This document shows, one piece after another, positions 45,027 through 52,861 of a DNA stretch of 64,000 nucleotides; within the stretch, counting starts at the first letter, position 1, and each line of letters opens with the position of its first letter. The stretch comes from Microbacterium ginsengisoli (GTDB lineage: Bacteria > Actinomycetota > Actinomycetes > Actinomycetales > Microbacteriaceae). Location: the NCBI RefSeq assembly GCF_000956535.1, contig NZ_JYIY01000075.1, forward strand, positions 86,909-150,908. Direction: 5' to 3'. The notes beneath the pieces were generated by a model. The model was not told the origin of the DNA and did not search any database. It worked only from the letters and a program-made list of their open reading frames with translations. The position numbers and the translations under genes were made by a program.

Positions 45027-45605
45027 TCACACGAGGGCATCGATCGCGGCGCGCACGTCGTCGTCGTCGCGTCCGTCCGCGCTGTTGTCGTATAGGGCGT
45101 GATGCGCCCCGCGCCAGCGACATTCGGATGCCTGCGCGGTCGCCCAGAACTCGTCCCAGTGGGCGAGCTTCCAGTTGTCTCGTTTGTACCCGCGGCCTTC
45201 TACCCGGTCGCGGACCCGCTCACCGTCCACCGTCACGTGCACGACGGTGATGCGCGTGTCGGCGGGCCAGTCGTGTGTCAGAGCGGCCTGCTCAAGGAAG
45301 TCCTCCTGCGGAAAGTAGCGTACGAACGGGGCATCGAGCACGACGGTCGTTCCGATGCGCAGGTTGTCCCCCGCCAGGCGCAGCAGCGTCTGATACTCCA
45401 GGTCCATCACGACCCGCTGGTAGTACTCGTTGTGGTCGCGCTCGTGCGGATCGCTCCCGTGGGCGCTCAGCAGGGCTTCGGTGAACAGGGTTGCGACGCT
45501 GTCCTTGTCGAGATAGGCCGCTCCGAGTTGGCGGGCGATCAGAGTGCTGACGGTCGACTTGCCGCTGCCGGCCGGACCGATCACGAAGAAGAGGTGGGAC
45601 GCCAT
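45027..45605 (-). CDS. P-loop kinase (AAA_33-like)
   Basis: A 192-residue P-loop nucleoside triphosphatase with Walker [14 protein letters not shown] shortly after, and an Asp-containing [12 protein letters not shown]. The lid-like segment [25 protein letters not shown] and small size resemble gluconokinase-type or other small-molecule kinases, but no diagnostic substrate motif is visible. It lies downstream of an MFS transporter and a KDPG-type aldolase, so it may phosphorylate an aldonate or ketodeoxy acid. Base composition here is somewhat less GC-rich than in the flanks. Confidence 0.75.
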   Translation of the reverse strand: MASHLFFVIGPAGSGKSTVSTLIARQLGAAYLDKDSVATLFTEALLSAHGSDPHERDHNEYYQRVVMDLEYQTLLRLAGDNLRIGTTVVLDAPFVRYFPQEDFLEQAALTHDWPADTRITVVHVTVDGERVRDRVEGRGYKRDNWKLAHWDEFWATAQASECRWRGAHHALYDNSADGRDDDDVRAAIDALV

Positions 45606-45656
45606 GTGATGCTCCAGGGTGGTGGCGAGGGGCGGCGACGCCCCTCGCCACGGGTC

Positions 45657-46949
45657 TCAGGCGGTGCGGCCGGAGCGGTCCTTTACGAAGAAACCGTAGG
45701 ACAGTGCGCCGACCAGCAGCAGCACGCCGCCGATGAGGAACACCAGGGTGTAGTTGCCCGCCGTCGCGGTGAGGATCGCGCCGGTGGCCGCTGGCGCGAT
45801 GGCCGCCCCGACGAACCCGCCGAAGTTCTGGATGGCGCCCAGCGACGCGACCTGGTTCGTGGGGGCGACGTCGGATGCCAGCGTCCACAGGCAGCCGATC
45901 GGGATTTGGGAGGCGAAGTATCCGAGTGAGAGGAGGACGATCGCGAGTGCCGTGTTGTCGACGTACGCGACCGGAAGCACGGCGGCCGCGGCGAGGACGG
46001 CACCGCCCACGATGGGGATCTTGCGGGCGCGGACGGTGCTCGTCCCGCGGGCGACGAGGCGGTTCGAGAGCCAGCCGCCGAAGATGACGCCAATGATGCC
46101 GCACAGGAAGGGCAGCGAGGCGAGCCAGCCGCTCTGGCTCAGGCTGAAGCCGCGCGCGGTCTGCAGATAGCTCGGCAGCCACGTGAGGTAGACCCACACC
46201 GTGTAGAAGATGCCGAATGCGCCGAGCACCATGAACCAGGTGTTGCGCTGTCGCAGCAGCTGTCCCCAGCCCACCTTCGGCTCCGTAGACGCGATCGCCT
46301 CCTGAGCTTGAGCTCCCTTGATCATCGCCTGCTCCTGCAGCGTCGGGTCGCGGTAGATCCGCAGCCAGACCAGCGCCACCACGACGCCGAGGGCTCCGAC
46401 AACGATGAACATGCCCCGCCAGCTCATCGTGAGCAGCAGGAAGGTCAGCAGCGGCGGCGCGATCGCGTTGGCGATCTGCGAGCCGGTGTTGATCAGCGCG
46501 ACCGGCAGGGCGCGCTCGCGCTTGTTGAACCATCGCTCGCTGACCTTCAGGGATGCCGTGAAGAACGGCGACTCGGCGATGCCGAGCGCGACCCGCAGGG
46601 CGTAGAGCACACCGAAGGAGTTCGCCGCGGCGGTCACCATCGAGACGAGCGACCAGGCGCCGGCGGCGAAAGCGAACACGTGCTTCGGGCCGAACTTGTC
46701 GACGAGGTAGCCCGCGGGCAGGTTCGCGATGGCGTAGGGCCAAGAGAAGGCCGACAGCAGCAGACCCATCTCGAGGGCGTTCAGGCCGAACTCGCCGGCG
46801 ATCGTCGTGTTCGCCACGCTGAGCGTGGAGCGATCGAGGTAGTTCACTACGCCGCCGAGGATCAGGAATCCGATCAGGAACCACCTGATTCGCACGGTCT
46901 TCTTCTGCACCGTCGTCAGCAGTGGGGTCTCCGCCAGGGTGTCGCTCAT
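45657..46949 (-). CDS. MFS transporter, anion:cation symporter (ACS) type
   Basis: A 430-residue, 12-helix major facilitator. The loop 2-3 motif is PAGYLVDKFGPKHVF. NYLDRSTLSVANTTIAGEFGL near the first helix and GIAESPFFTASLKVSERWFNKRERA are typical of ACS carriers for galactonate, glucarate or other sugar acids. ATG 46949 has AAAGGAG eight bases upstream. Between an aldolase and a kinase gene it likely imports an aldonate. Confidence 0.88.
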   Translation of the reverse strand: MSDTLAETPLLTTVQKKTVRIRWFLIGFLILGGVVNYLDRSTLSVANTTIAGEFGLNALEMGLLLSAFSWPYAIANLPAGYLVDKFGPKHVFAFAAGAWSLVSMVTAAANSFGVLYALRVALGIAESPFFTASLKVSERWFNKRERALPVALINTGSQIANAIAPPLLTFLLLTMSWRGMFIVVGALGVVVALVWLRIYRDPTLQEQAMIKGAQAQEAIASTEPKVGWGQLLRQRNTWFMVLGAFGIFYTVWVYLTWLPSYLQTARGFSLSQSGWLASLPFLCGIIGVIFGGWLSNRLVARGTSTVRARKIPIVGGAVLAAAAVLPVAYVDNTALAIVLLSLGYFASQIPIGCLWTLASDVAPTNQVASLGAIQNFGGFVGAAIAPAATGAILTATAGNYTLVFLIGGVLLLVGALSYGFFVKDRSGRTA

Positions 46950-47018
46950 CGTATGCACTCCTTTGTGTATCGGGTCGGGGTGACGCGCAGGGCGTCGGGA
47001 TTGAGGAATGGAAGGTTG

Positions 47019-47666
47019 TCAGCTCCGTGCCGCGCTGATCGCGGCGAGGAGGTCGGCGGCGGCTCGCGTGACGAGAGCGACGTCTCCCGTCGGGCGTGCG
47101 GCCCTCGTGATCGCCGATCCCACGCCCACGGCGATGGCGCCCGCGGCGAACCAGTCGCCGACGTTCGTGATCGTCGCCCCGCCTGCCGGGAGCACCGGTG
47201 TTTGCGGCAGTGGAGCGAGGACTGTGCGCAGATAGTCGGGGCCGGCGATCTCGGTCGGGAAGAGCTTGACGATGTCAGCCCCTGCCTCGAGTGTCTGCAC
47301 GAACTCGGTCGGCGTAAAGGCGCCGCTGATCGTGGCGACCTGGTAGCGGTTCGCAAGGCGGATCATGTTCGGGTTCAGGTTGGGGCTGACCAGCAGCCGC
47401 GCACCGGCGCTGATCGCGGTGAACGCGGCCTGCTCGTCGAGGACGGTGCCGGCCCCGACCGCGACGCCGTCGTCGGCGAACTCGGTGGACAGCGTGTGGA
47501 TCACATCGAACGCGTCCGGAACGGAGAGCGTCACCTCGAGCGCGCGGATGCCTCCCGCTACTGCAGCGCGCGCGACGGCGATCGCCTCGTCAGCCGAGTC
47601 GAGTCGGATGATCAATAGCGCCCCTGGGCCGGTGATGGCCTGAAGAACCTCGTGTTTGCGTAACAT
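47019..47666 (-). CDS. KDPG/KDPGal-type aldolase
   Basis: A class I aldolase of 215 residues, with the Glu in GIRALEVTLSVPDAF, the GAGTVL loop and Schiff-base Lys in IVKLFPTEIAGPDYL. Distinct from the window's first eda, it is closer in context to 2-dehydro-3-deoxy-6-phosphogalactonate aldolases. ATG 47666 (or the adjacent GTG 47669) is close behind a minus-strand TAGAAT (47680-47675). It is divergent from the DeoR gene and followed by transporter and kinase genes. Confidence 0.85.
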   Translation of the reverse strand: MLRKHEVLQAITGPGALLIIRLDSADEAIAVARAAVAGGIRALEVTLSVPDAFDVIHTLSTEFADDGVAVGAGTVLDEQAAFTAISAGARLLVSPNLNPNMIRLANRYQVATISGAFTPTEFVQTLEAGADIVKLFPTEIAGPDYLRTVLAPLPQTPVLPAGGATITNVGDWFAAGAIAVGVGSAITRAARPTGDVALVTRAAADLLAAISAARS

Positions 47667-47688
47667 CACCGCACATTCTAGCACATAC

Positions 47689-47700
47689 CTTCACATGAAG
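47689..47700. promoter_or_regulatory. operator-like palindrome between aldolase and DeoR genes
   Basis: CTTCACATGAAG has 5-bp arms around CA. TCACA (47701-47705) and TGTGA (47728-47732) form a second wider inverted pair. The site lies among the -10 elements TAGAAT (minus, 47680-47675) and TAGACT (plus, 47735-47740), a likely DeoR autoregulatory target. Confidence 0.45.
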
Positions 47701-47748
47701 TCACAACTTTGAACGAATGATGGTGCGTGTGAACTAGACTCGGGCCCC

Positions 47749-48546
47749 ATGGCCAGCGATCCGCCCCTCATCCCCGAACAGCGCCAGCGCGAGCTCCTGC
47801 GCCTGCTGCGTGGAGCGGGTGCTCTCGGTATTCGTCATCTGGCCGACCACCTCGGTGTCTCTCACATGACTGTGCGACGTGACATCGCCGCCCTGGAGGC
47901 GGACGGACGGGTGGTCTCCGTGCAGGGCGGGGTGAGCCTCACTGAGCGGGCAGGCGTCGAGCCCCCGCGCGAGCGGGCGTCGCGCGCACTGCTGGAGCTG
48001 CCGCGAAAGCAGGCGATCGCCGCCGCCGCCGCCCAACTCGTCGGTGACGACAGCGTGGTCTTCCTCGACGCGGGCACCACGTGCGAGGCTCTCGTGCCGC
48101 ACATCGCGCTCCGCCGGGACGTCACTATCGTGACGAACGACTTCTTCGCCGTTGCGACGCTGCGCGGGTACCCGTCAATCCAGACAATCCATACAGGCGG
48201 AGCGGTAGATGCGGCGAGCGGCTCGGCCACCGGTCCGCTCGCCGCCGCGACGCTCGGGGCTCTCGCCATCGACGTTGCCTTCCTCAGCACCGGCGCATGG
48301 GACCGTGCGCACGGCGTCACCACGCCGGAACTCGACAAGCTCACCCTCAAACGGGCCGCGATGGATGCGGCATCCGTCTGCGTCCTGGTCGCCGACAGCA
48401 CGAAGTACGGCGCGAGCGAGCGGTTCAAGGTCGCCCCGCTGGATGCGTTCGACGTCGTTGTCACCGACGACGGCCTCGATGAGATCGCGGCGGCGGACCT
48501 GCGCGATCGCGGCGTGGATCTTCGTTCGGTGCACGCCGCGGGATGA
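47749..48546 (+). CDS. DeoR-family transcriptional regulator
   Basis: A 265-residue DeoR regulator. The N-terminal helix-turn-helix is RQRELLRLLRGAGALGIRHLADHLGVSHMTVRRDIAALEADG. The sugar-phosphate-sensing domain carries FLDAGTTCEAL, TIVTNDFFAVA and the terminal VADSTKYGASERFKVAPL. It is divergent from the aldolase-MFS-kinase operon and probably represses it. The ATG follows TAGACT by eight bases, so the leader is nearly absent. Confidence 0.9.
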   Translation: MASDPPLIPEQRQRELLRLLRGAGALGIRHLADHLGVSHMTVRRDIAALEADGRVVSVQGGVSLTERAGVEPPRERASRALLELPRKQAIAAAAAQLVGDDSVVFLDAGTTCEALVPHIALRRDVTIVTNDFFAVATLRGYPSIQTIHTGGAVDAASGSATGPLAAATLGALAIDVAFLSTGAWDRAHGVTTPELDKLTLKRAAMDAASVCVLVADSTKYGASERFKVAPLDAFDVVVTDDGLDEIAAADLRDRGVDLRSVHAAG

Positions 48547-48583
48547 GCCCGCCGCGCGCACCGAACGACAGGGGGCTTCCGAT

Positions 48584-48608
48584 CAGCGCCGCATCCCCTG
48601 CGGCGCTG
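48584..48608 (+). terminator. terminator of the DeoR gene
   Basis: A perfect 10-bp stem (48584-48593 with 48599-48608), 5-base loop, followed by TCTCATT, 37 bases after the DeoR stop codon. Confidence 0.6.
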
Positions 48609-48644
48609 TCTCATTCGGTGTCTACGGGCAACCGCGAGTAGGGC

Positions 48645-48808
48645 GCGATGTTGGTGACGTTGCTCGACAGGTGCGAGTGCAGGTTGGCTGCGAGCGTGAT
48701 GGCGTCCTTCGGGCCGACCATCCAGCCCACGCGCCATCCGGTGATGGCGTAGGTCTTCGCGACGCCGTTCACGAGGATCGTCTGACCGGCGACCCCGGGC
48801 ACCTCACC
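48645..48808 (-). pseudogene. internal fragment of an aspartate-type aminotransferase gene
   Basis: About 160 bases align with 44163-44326 inside the intact aminotransferase gene on the same strand, with roughly nine mismatches (about 94% identity). The translation keeps [22 protein letters not shown] and the SHLSSNV segment. Both ends are missing: similarity stops abruptly on the left, and on the right at the end of hypB. Divergence says it is not a fresh copy of the neighbour; it may be the remains of a donor-strain allele that arrived with flanking DNA. It marks a recombination junction beside the hydrogenase island. Confidence 0.88.
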
Positions 48809-49640
48809 CAGCCGCACCGCGGGTAAGACGGTCGCCGGCGGCGCTCGGAGCGAGCGAGCTCAGCCATCCCTCCCACTCGTCGAGTCCTTCGCCGGTGCGC
48901 GCGCTCGTGAGGATGATGCGGGCCGTCGGGTTGACGGCGCGCACGTTCGCGAGGAACAGGTCGAGGTCGAAGTCGAGGTGGGGGAGCAGATCGATCTTGT
49001 TGACGACCACGACGTCGACCGAGCGGAACATGACGGGGTACTTCAGCGGCTTGTCCTCACCCTCGGTCACGCTCGCGACCATGGCGCGATGGTGTGCGCC
49101 GGTGTCGAACTCCGCGGGGCAGACGAGGTTGCCGACGTTCTCGATCAGCACCACGTCGAGGGCGTCGAGGTCGAGGCCGTGCAGCGCCCGGTGCACCATG
49201 GGGGCGTCGAGGTGGCATTCTCCGCCGAAGCCGTTGCCGGTGTTCAGCAGCGAGATCTGGGCGCCGTGGCCGTCGAGGCGGTCGGCGTCGAGCGAGGTCT
49301 CGATGTCGCCCTCGACGATGCCGAACCGCACGTGCGCGCCGAGGTCGGCGAGGGTGCGCTCGAGCAGCGCGGTCTTGCCCGCGCCGGGGGAGGACATCAC
49401 GTTGACGGCGACGACGCCCGCGCCGTCGAGGGCGGCGCGGTTGCGGGCGGCGGCGGCGTCGTTCTCGTCGAAGATGCGCTCGAGCACCTCGATGCGCTCG
49501 CTGCCGGTCTCGTAGCCGGAGTGGTCGCCGATGTGGTCGTGGTCGTGGTCGCCGTGCGCGTGGTCATGCACGTCGCCATGCGTGTGCTCGTGGTCGTGGC
49601 TGTGCACGGTGCCATCGTCGTGGCGGTGGAATCTACCCAT
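48804..49640 (-). CDS. hypB: hydrogenase nickel incorporation GTPase HypB
   Basis: A 278-residue nickel-insertion GTPase for [NiFe]-hydrogenase maturation. After a His/Asp-rich N-terminus (about residues 5-40) that can store nickel, it has the P-loop SSPGAGKTALLE, GDIETSLDADRL, the metal site GECHLDAPMV, ENVGNLVCPAEFD and the G4 motif NKIDLL. ATG 49640 overlaps the hypA end by eight bases. The last codons run into the aminotransferase remnant, so its C-terminal tail after SLAPSAAG may be a junction product. Confidence 0.93.
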   Translation of the reverse strand: MGRFHRHDDGTVHSHDHEHTHGDVHDHAHGDHDHDHIGDHSGYETGSERIEVLERIFDENDAAAARNRAALDGAGVVAVNVMSSPGAGKTALLERTLADLGAHVRFGIVEGDIETSLDADRLDGHGAQISLLNTGNGFGGECHLDAPMVHRALHGLDLDALDVVLIENVGNLVCPAEFDTGAHHRAMVASVTEGEDKPLKYPVMFRSVDVVVVNKIDLLPHLDFDLDLFLANVRAVNPTARIILTSARTGEGLDEWEGWLSSLAPSAAGDRLTRGAAG

Positions 49641-49998
49641 CTCGGTCGTACCCCTCTGTCGTGGCGACATCCATCGATCGCACCAGGAACTCCTCACCCG
49701 AGCGCACGGCCACATCGTTCGTGCCGCACGCGCTGCACACGATGATCGGGAGGCCCGTGAGCGTCGTCTCGGCCCCACAGCGCCGGCAGTCGAGCACGGC
49801 GGGGATGGATGTCACATCCAGCCGCGAGCCCGCCAGCTGAGGGGTCTGCTCGCAGACGACTCCCCAGCAGTAGACGAGTGTCTCGGGCACGACCTGACGG
49901 AGGTGCCCGACGTCGAGCTGTACGCGTTCGACCCGCCTCCCGCCGGCGGCGCGCGTGGCGATGCCGGCGATCGACCGGCACAGCGACAGCTCGTGCAT
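49633..49998 (-). CDS. hypA: hydrogenase nickel metallochaperone HypA
   Basis: A 121-residue HypA. The N-terminus MHELSL supplies the nickel ligand His2, and the zinc domain has CRRCG and CSACG (residues about 71-93). It delivers nickel together with HypB, whose start it overlaps. The ATG at 49998 is preceded by GGAGGG. The first gene of a minus-strand hypAB pair, 134 bases from the regulator gene. Confidence 0.93.
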   Translation of the reverse strand: MHELSLCRSIAGIATRAAGGRRVERVQLDVGHLRQVVPETLVYCWGVVCEQTPQLAGSRLDVTSIPAVLDCRRCGAETTLTGLPIIVCSACGTNDVAVRSGEEFLVRSMDVATTEGYDRDG

Positions 49999-50079
49999 CG
50001 GCAGCCCTCCCTCGGGTGCGCGGCGGATGCCGCGTGCTGGTCACCCTAGGACGCCCACCGCGGCAGCGGGAGTGGCGAT

Positions 50080-50088
50080 CGCCGTGAG
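50080..50088. promoter_or_regulatory. CGCCGTGAG box upstream of hypAB
   Basis: CGCCGTGAG occurs here, about 90 bases upstream of the hypA start, and again at 51178-51186 in the hucM promoter region. It is a candidate half-site for the AraC-family regulator encoded between them. Confidence 0.35.
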
Positions 50089-50132
50089 AATCCCCAGCGC
50101 GACACGGGCGCCGGGGCGGTCGCCGAGCCCGC

Positions 50133-51137
50133 TCAGCCCCGGTGCAGTGTCTCGGCGGGCGTCTCGCCGAACTCCTCGCGGTACCAGCCGGCGAAGCGGC
50201 CGCCGTGGCCGAAGCCCCACCGCTCGGCGACGCCGGCGACGCTCGTGCCGCGGCGCGCGTCGCCCGCGAGCAGGTCGGCGCGCACCCGCAGCAGGCGTTG
50301 CCGCCGCACATAGGCGCCGGGTGTCGTGCCCAGTCGCGCCCGGAAGGTCTGCTGAACGTGGCGAGCGGACGCGTGCACCGCCGCGGCGAGATCGTCGATC
50401 GAGAACGGCTCGGCGAGATGCCGCTCGATGTGGTCGAGGGCGTCCTGCATGAGCGCCGTGCCAGAGGTGGGAGCCTGCAGCAGGGGCGAGTGGTTCGAGG
50501 GCTGCAGCAGCAGGAGCGACGAGACGAGCAGGTCCTCGATGCTCTGGCGGCCGAGCGGCGCCTGCAGCAGCGAGGCATCCATCATCGACTCGGTGCTGAG
50601 CAGCTGCACAGCGATGCTCCACCGGATGGTCTCGGGCCCGGAGAGATCGAACAGCGGCGCGAAGCGCACCGGCTCGTCGAGGCGGCGGCCGAGCATGCGG
50701 GCCAGCGCATCCTCGACCGCGCGGCGCTCCACGCGCACGAGCAGCCGCGGCGACTCGGGTGCGAGCTCGAGGCGCACCGGCATGCCGGGGGACACGACGA
50801 CCGCCTGCACCGACGACGTCGTGAGCTCGTTCCCGGCGACACGGGTCGTCGAGGTGCGCGCCTGGTTCATGTGCACGGTCACCGCGTCGGCGCTCGCGGG
50901 CACATCGACGGTCGCGGCCGCTCCCACATCGAGGTGGGCGAGGGTCACCGTGCCGAAGCGGCGCGCGGCGACGACCAGGTCGAGGCGTTCCCGGGCATCG
51001 TGGGGGGCGACGACGCCCCGGCCGAGCAGGTCGTGCAGGGCGCCGGCGGCGACGCCCGCATCGTCGGTGCGCACCAGCGGCGCACCCGTCAGCGCAGGGG
51101 GCACGCGGAGGGCGCGGTCGCTCGTCACGACACCCAT
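50133..51137 (-). CDS. AraC-family transcriptional regulator
   Basis: A 334-residue regulator. Residues about 1-200 form an AraC_binding_2-type sensor domain of unknown ligand. Residues about 230-334 hold two helix-turn-helix units, starting ERHLAEPFSIDDLAAAVHASARHVQQTFR and then the GVAERWGFGHGGRFAGWYREEFGETPAETL signature. It lies between hypAB and the divergent hucMSL operon and is the only regulator of the island, so it is the natural candidate to switch on hydrogenase genes. ATG 51137 is used; a GTG shortly after is possible. Confidence 0.87.
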   Translation of the reverse strand: MGVVTSDRALRVPPALTGAPLVRTDDAGVAAGALHDLLGRGVVAPHDARERLDLVVAARRFGTVTLAHLDVGAAATVDVPASADAVTVHMNQARTSTTRVAGNELTTSSVQAVVVSPGMPVRLELAPESPRLLVRVERRAVEDALARMLGRRLDEPVRFAPLFDLSGPETIRWSIAVQLLSTESMMDASLLQAPLGRQSIEDLLVSSLLLLQPSNHSPLLQAPTSGTALMQDALDHIERHLAEPFSIDDLAAAVHASARHVQQTFRARLGTTPGAYVRRQRLLRVRADLLAGDARRGTSVAGVAERWGFGHGGRFAGWYREEFGETPAETLHRG

Positions 51138-51155
51138 TGTGCGCTCCGCGGATAT

Positions 51156-51185
51156 TCACGGCGCTATCCGGATATGCCGCCGTGA
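51156..51185. promoter_or_regulatory. nested palindromes upstream of hucM
   Basis: TCACGGCG (51156-51163) and CGCCGTGA (51178-51185) form an inverted repeat whose centre holds the perfect palindrome TATCCGGATA (51165-51174). It lies between the AraC gene and hucM, just upstream of a TACATT -10-like element (51196-51201) that lacks a good -35. This layout fits activation by a bound regulator. Confidence 0.5.
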
Positions 51186-51272
51186 GGCACCGGCCTACAT
51201 TGACCCCAATGCGCAGCCCGCCAGGGCGTCGGCTGCGACCGAACCGGCTCGCCCCAGCGAAGGAGAGAGGCC

Positions 51273-51869
51273 ATGAGCGCACCCGTCCTCGACGTCGTCG
51301 CCGCGTCGGACGCCGATGCGATCCGCCTGCAGCAGCGCCTCAGCGATCCGGGCACCGTCGCGACGCTGAACCACCTGCTCGACAATGCCGAGATGGTCGC
51401 GGGTCTGCTCGACGTCGTCGCCGGGTTCTTCGCCCACTCCGACAACATCATCGACAACGTGGCCGGCAGCTACCACGAGGCCGTCGCGATGGTCACCGCG
51501 AGCCCTGCCGGCAAGCGCGTCGTCGACGCGCTGCCGAAGTTCGTGAAGCTCGCCGACCAGACCCTGCCGCTCGTCGAGCACATCGCCGACGTCGACCTCG
51601 TCGAACGGCTGAACCGCTCCGGACTGCTCGATCCCGCCCTGCTCGATCTCACCTGGCGGGTCGCCGAGGGTGTGCACCGGGCACAGCGGCAGGCGACCGA
51701 GGAGGCCGACCAGAAGCCGGCGGGACTCATGAAGATCGCCGGGATGGCGAACGACCCCGATGTGCGCCGCGGACTCGTGTTCGCGCTGCGCATCGTGAAG
51801 GAACTCGGCCGGTCGCTGCGCGCAGAGGGCGCCGCAGATGATGCCCAGGAAGAGGGGAAGACCGCGTGA
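51273..51869 (+). CDS. hucM: DUF1641-type protein, candidate hydrogenase scaffold subunit HucM
   Basis: A 198-residue alpha-helical protein of DUF1641 type: VATLNHLLDNAEMVAGLLDVVAGFFAHSDNIIDNV, then VKLADQTLPLVEHI and a C-terminal FALRIVKELGRSL helix with a charged tail. A protein in this position is the third subunit (HucM) of the mycobacterial Huc hydrogenase complex, where it forms the oligomerising, quinone-linked stalk. GAAGGAGAGA precedes the ATG, and the 3' end overlaps hucS (GTGA). The family call is fairly good; the HucM identity rests on position and size. Confidence 0.7.
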   Translation: MSAPVLDVVAASDADAIRLQQRLSDPGTVATLNHLLDNAEMVAGLLDVVAGFFAHSDNIIDNVAGSYHEAVAMVTASPAGKRVVDALPKFVKLADQTLPLVEHIADVDLVERLNRSGLLDPALLDLTWRVAEGVHRAQRQATEEADQKPAGLMKIAGMANDPDVRRGLVFALRIVKELGRSLRAEGAADDAQEEGKTA

Positions 51870-52837
51870 CCAGTGTGCTGTGGCTCCAAGGCGGAGCCTG
51901 TTCGGGGAACACCATGTCGTTCCTCAATGCCGACGAGCCCAGCGTCGTCGACCTCATCGTCGACTTCGGGCTCGAGGTGCTGTGGCATCCCTCGCTCGGC
52001 GTCGAGGCGGGCGCGGCGGCGAAGAAGATCTTCACCGACTGCGTCGACGGCACCCGCCCCCTCGACATCTTCGTCTTCGAGGGAAGCGTCATCGAGGGCC
52101 CCGACGGCACCGGCCGCTTCGACCTGTTCGCCGACCGTCCGATGAAGGACTGGGTCACCGAGCTCGCGGCCGCGGCATCCATCGTCGTCGCCATCGGCGA
52201 CTGCGCGGCGTTCGGAGGTCTCCCGGCCGTCGCCCCGAACCCGAGCGGATCGACCGGCCTGCAGTTCCACCGCAAGGCCCGCGGCGGCTACCTCGGCGCC
52301 GACTGGGTGTCGAAGTCGGGCCTGCCGGTCGTGAACATCCCCGGCTGCCCCGCGCACCCCGACTGGATCACGCAGATCATCGTCGCCCTCGCCACCGGCC
52401 GCGCCGGCGACATCGCCCTCGACGACCTCGGTCGCCCGCAGACCTTCTTCACCCAGTTCGTGCACAACGGCTGCACGCGCAACACGTTCTTCGAGTTCAA
52501 GCAGTCCACCCTGGCCTTCGGCGAAGGCACCCGAACGGGCTGTCTGTTCTACGAGTTCGGATGCCGCGGCCCGATGACCCACGCTCCCTGCAACCGCATC
52601 CTGTGGAACCGGCAGTCCTCCAAGACCCGCGCCGGCATGCCCTGCCTCGGTTGCACCGAGCCCGAGTTCCCCCACGCGGACCTCGCGCCCGGCACCGTGT
52701 TCGCGACCCAGCTCATCGCCGGGGCGATCCCGAAGGACCTCCCGCCCGGGGAGGACCACGTCACCTACCTCGCGATGGCTGCGGCGGCACGCATCTCTGC
52801 CCCGAAGTGGTCGAAGGAAGACATGTTCGTCGTCTGA
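51866..52837 (+). CDS. hucS: [NiFe]-hydrogenase small subunit (Huc/group 2a type)
   Basis: A 323-residue electron-transfer subunit. The proximal cluster site has only three cysteines: C12 (GGACSGN, with Asn15 where a second Cys is usual), C113 (GDCAAFGG) and C161 (IPGCPAHPDW). Candidate distal ligands are H200/C203, C226 and C232; medial ligands C242, C260 and C263. No Tat signal peptide is present, so it faces the cytoplasm. The three-Cys site agrees with Huc enzymes, which carry [3Fe-4S] clusters. The GTG start overlaps hucM; the large subunit follows. Confidence 0.9.
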   Translation: MTSVLWLQGGACSGNTMSFLNADEPSVVDLIVDFGLEVLWHPSLGVEAGAAAKKIFTDCVDGTRPLDIFVFEGSVIEGPDGTGRFDLFADRPMKDWVTELAAAASIVVAIGDCAAFGGLPAVAPNPSGSTGLQFHRKARGGYLGADWVSKSGLPVVNIPGCPAHPDWITQIIVALATGRAGDIALDDLGRPQTFFTQFVHNGCTRNTFFEFKQSTLAFGEGTRTGCLFYEFGCRGPMTHAPCNRILWNRQSSKTRAGMPCLGCTEPEFPHADLAPGTVFATQLIAGAIPKDLPPGEDHVTYLAMAAAARISAPKWSKEDMFVV

Positions 52838-52861
52838 CGGGCAGGAAGAGGCATCCGGATC

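Noticed and set aside
48611..48817. Small functional aminotransferase-like protein
   Set aside because: It covers only an internal segment with the PLP-lysine loop, lacks both termini, and has no start signal; a remnant explains it.
49641..49778. Longer HypB with an extra N-terminus
   Set aside because: The extension would run through hypA in another frame; ATG 49640 gives the normal MGRFHRHDDG start.
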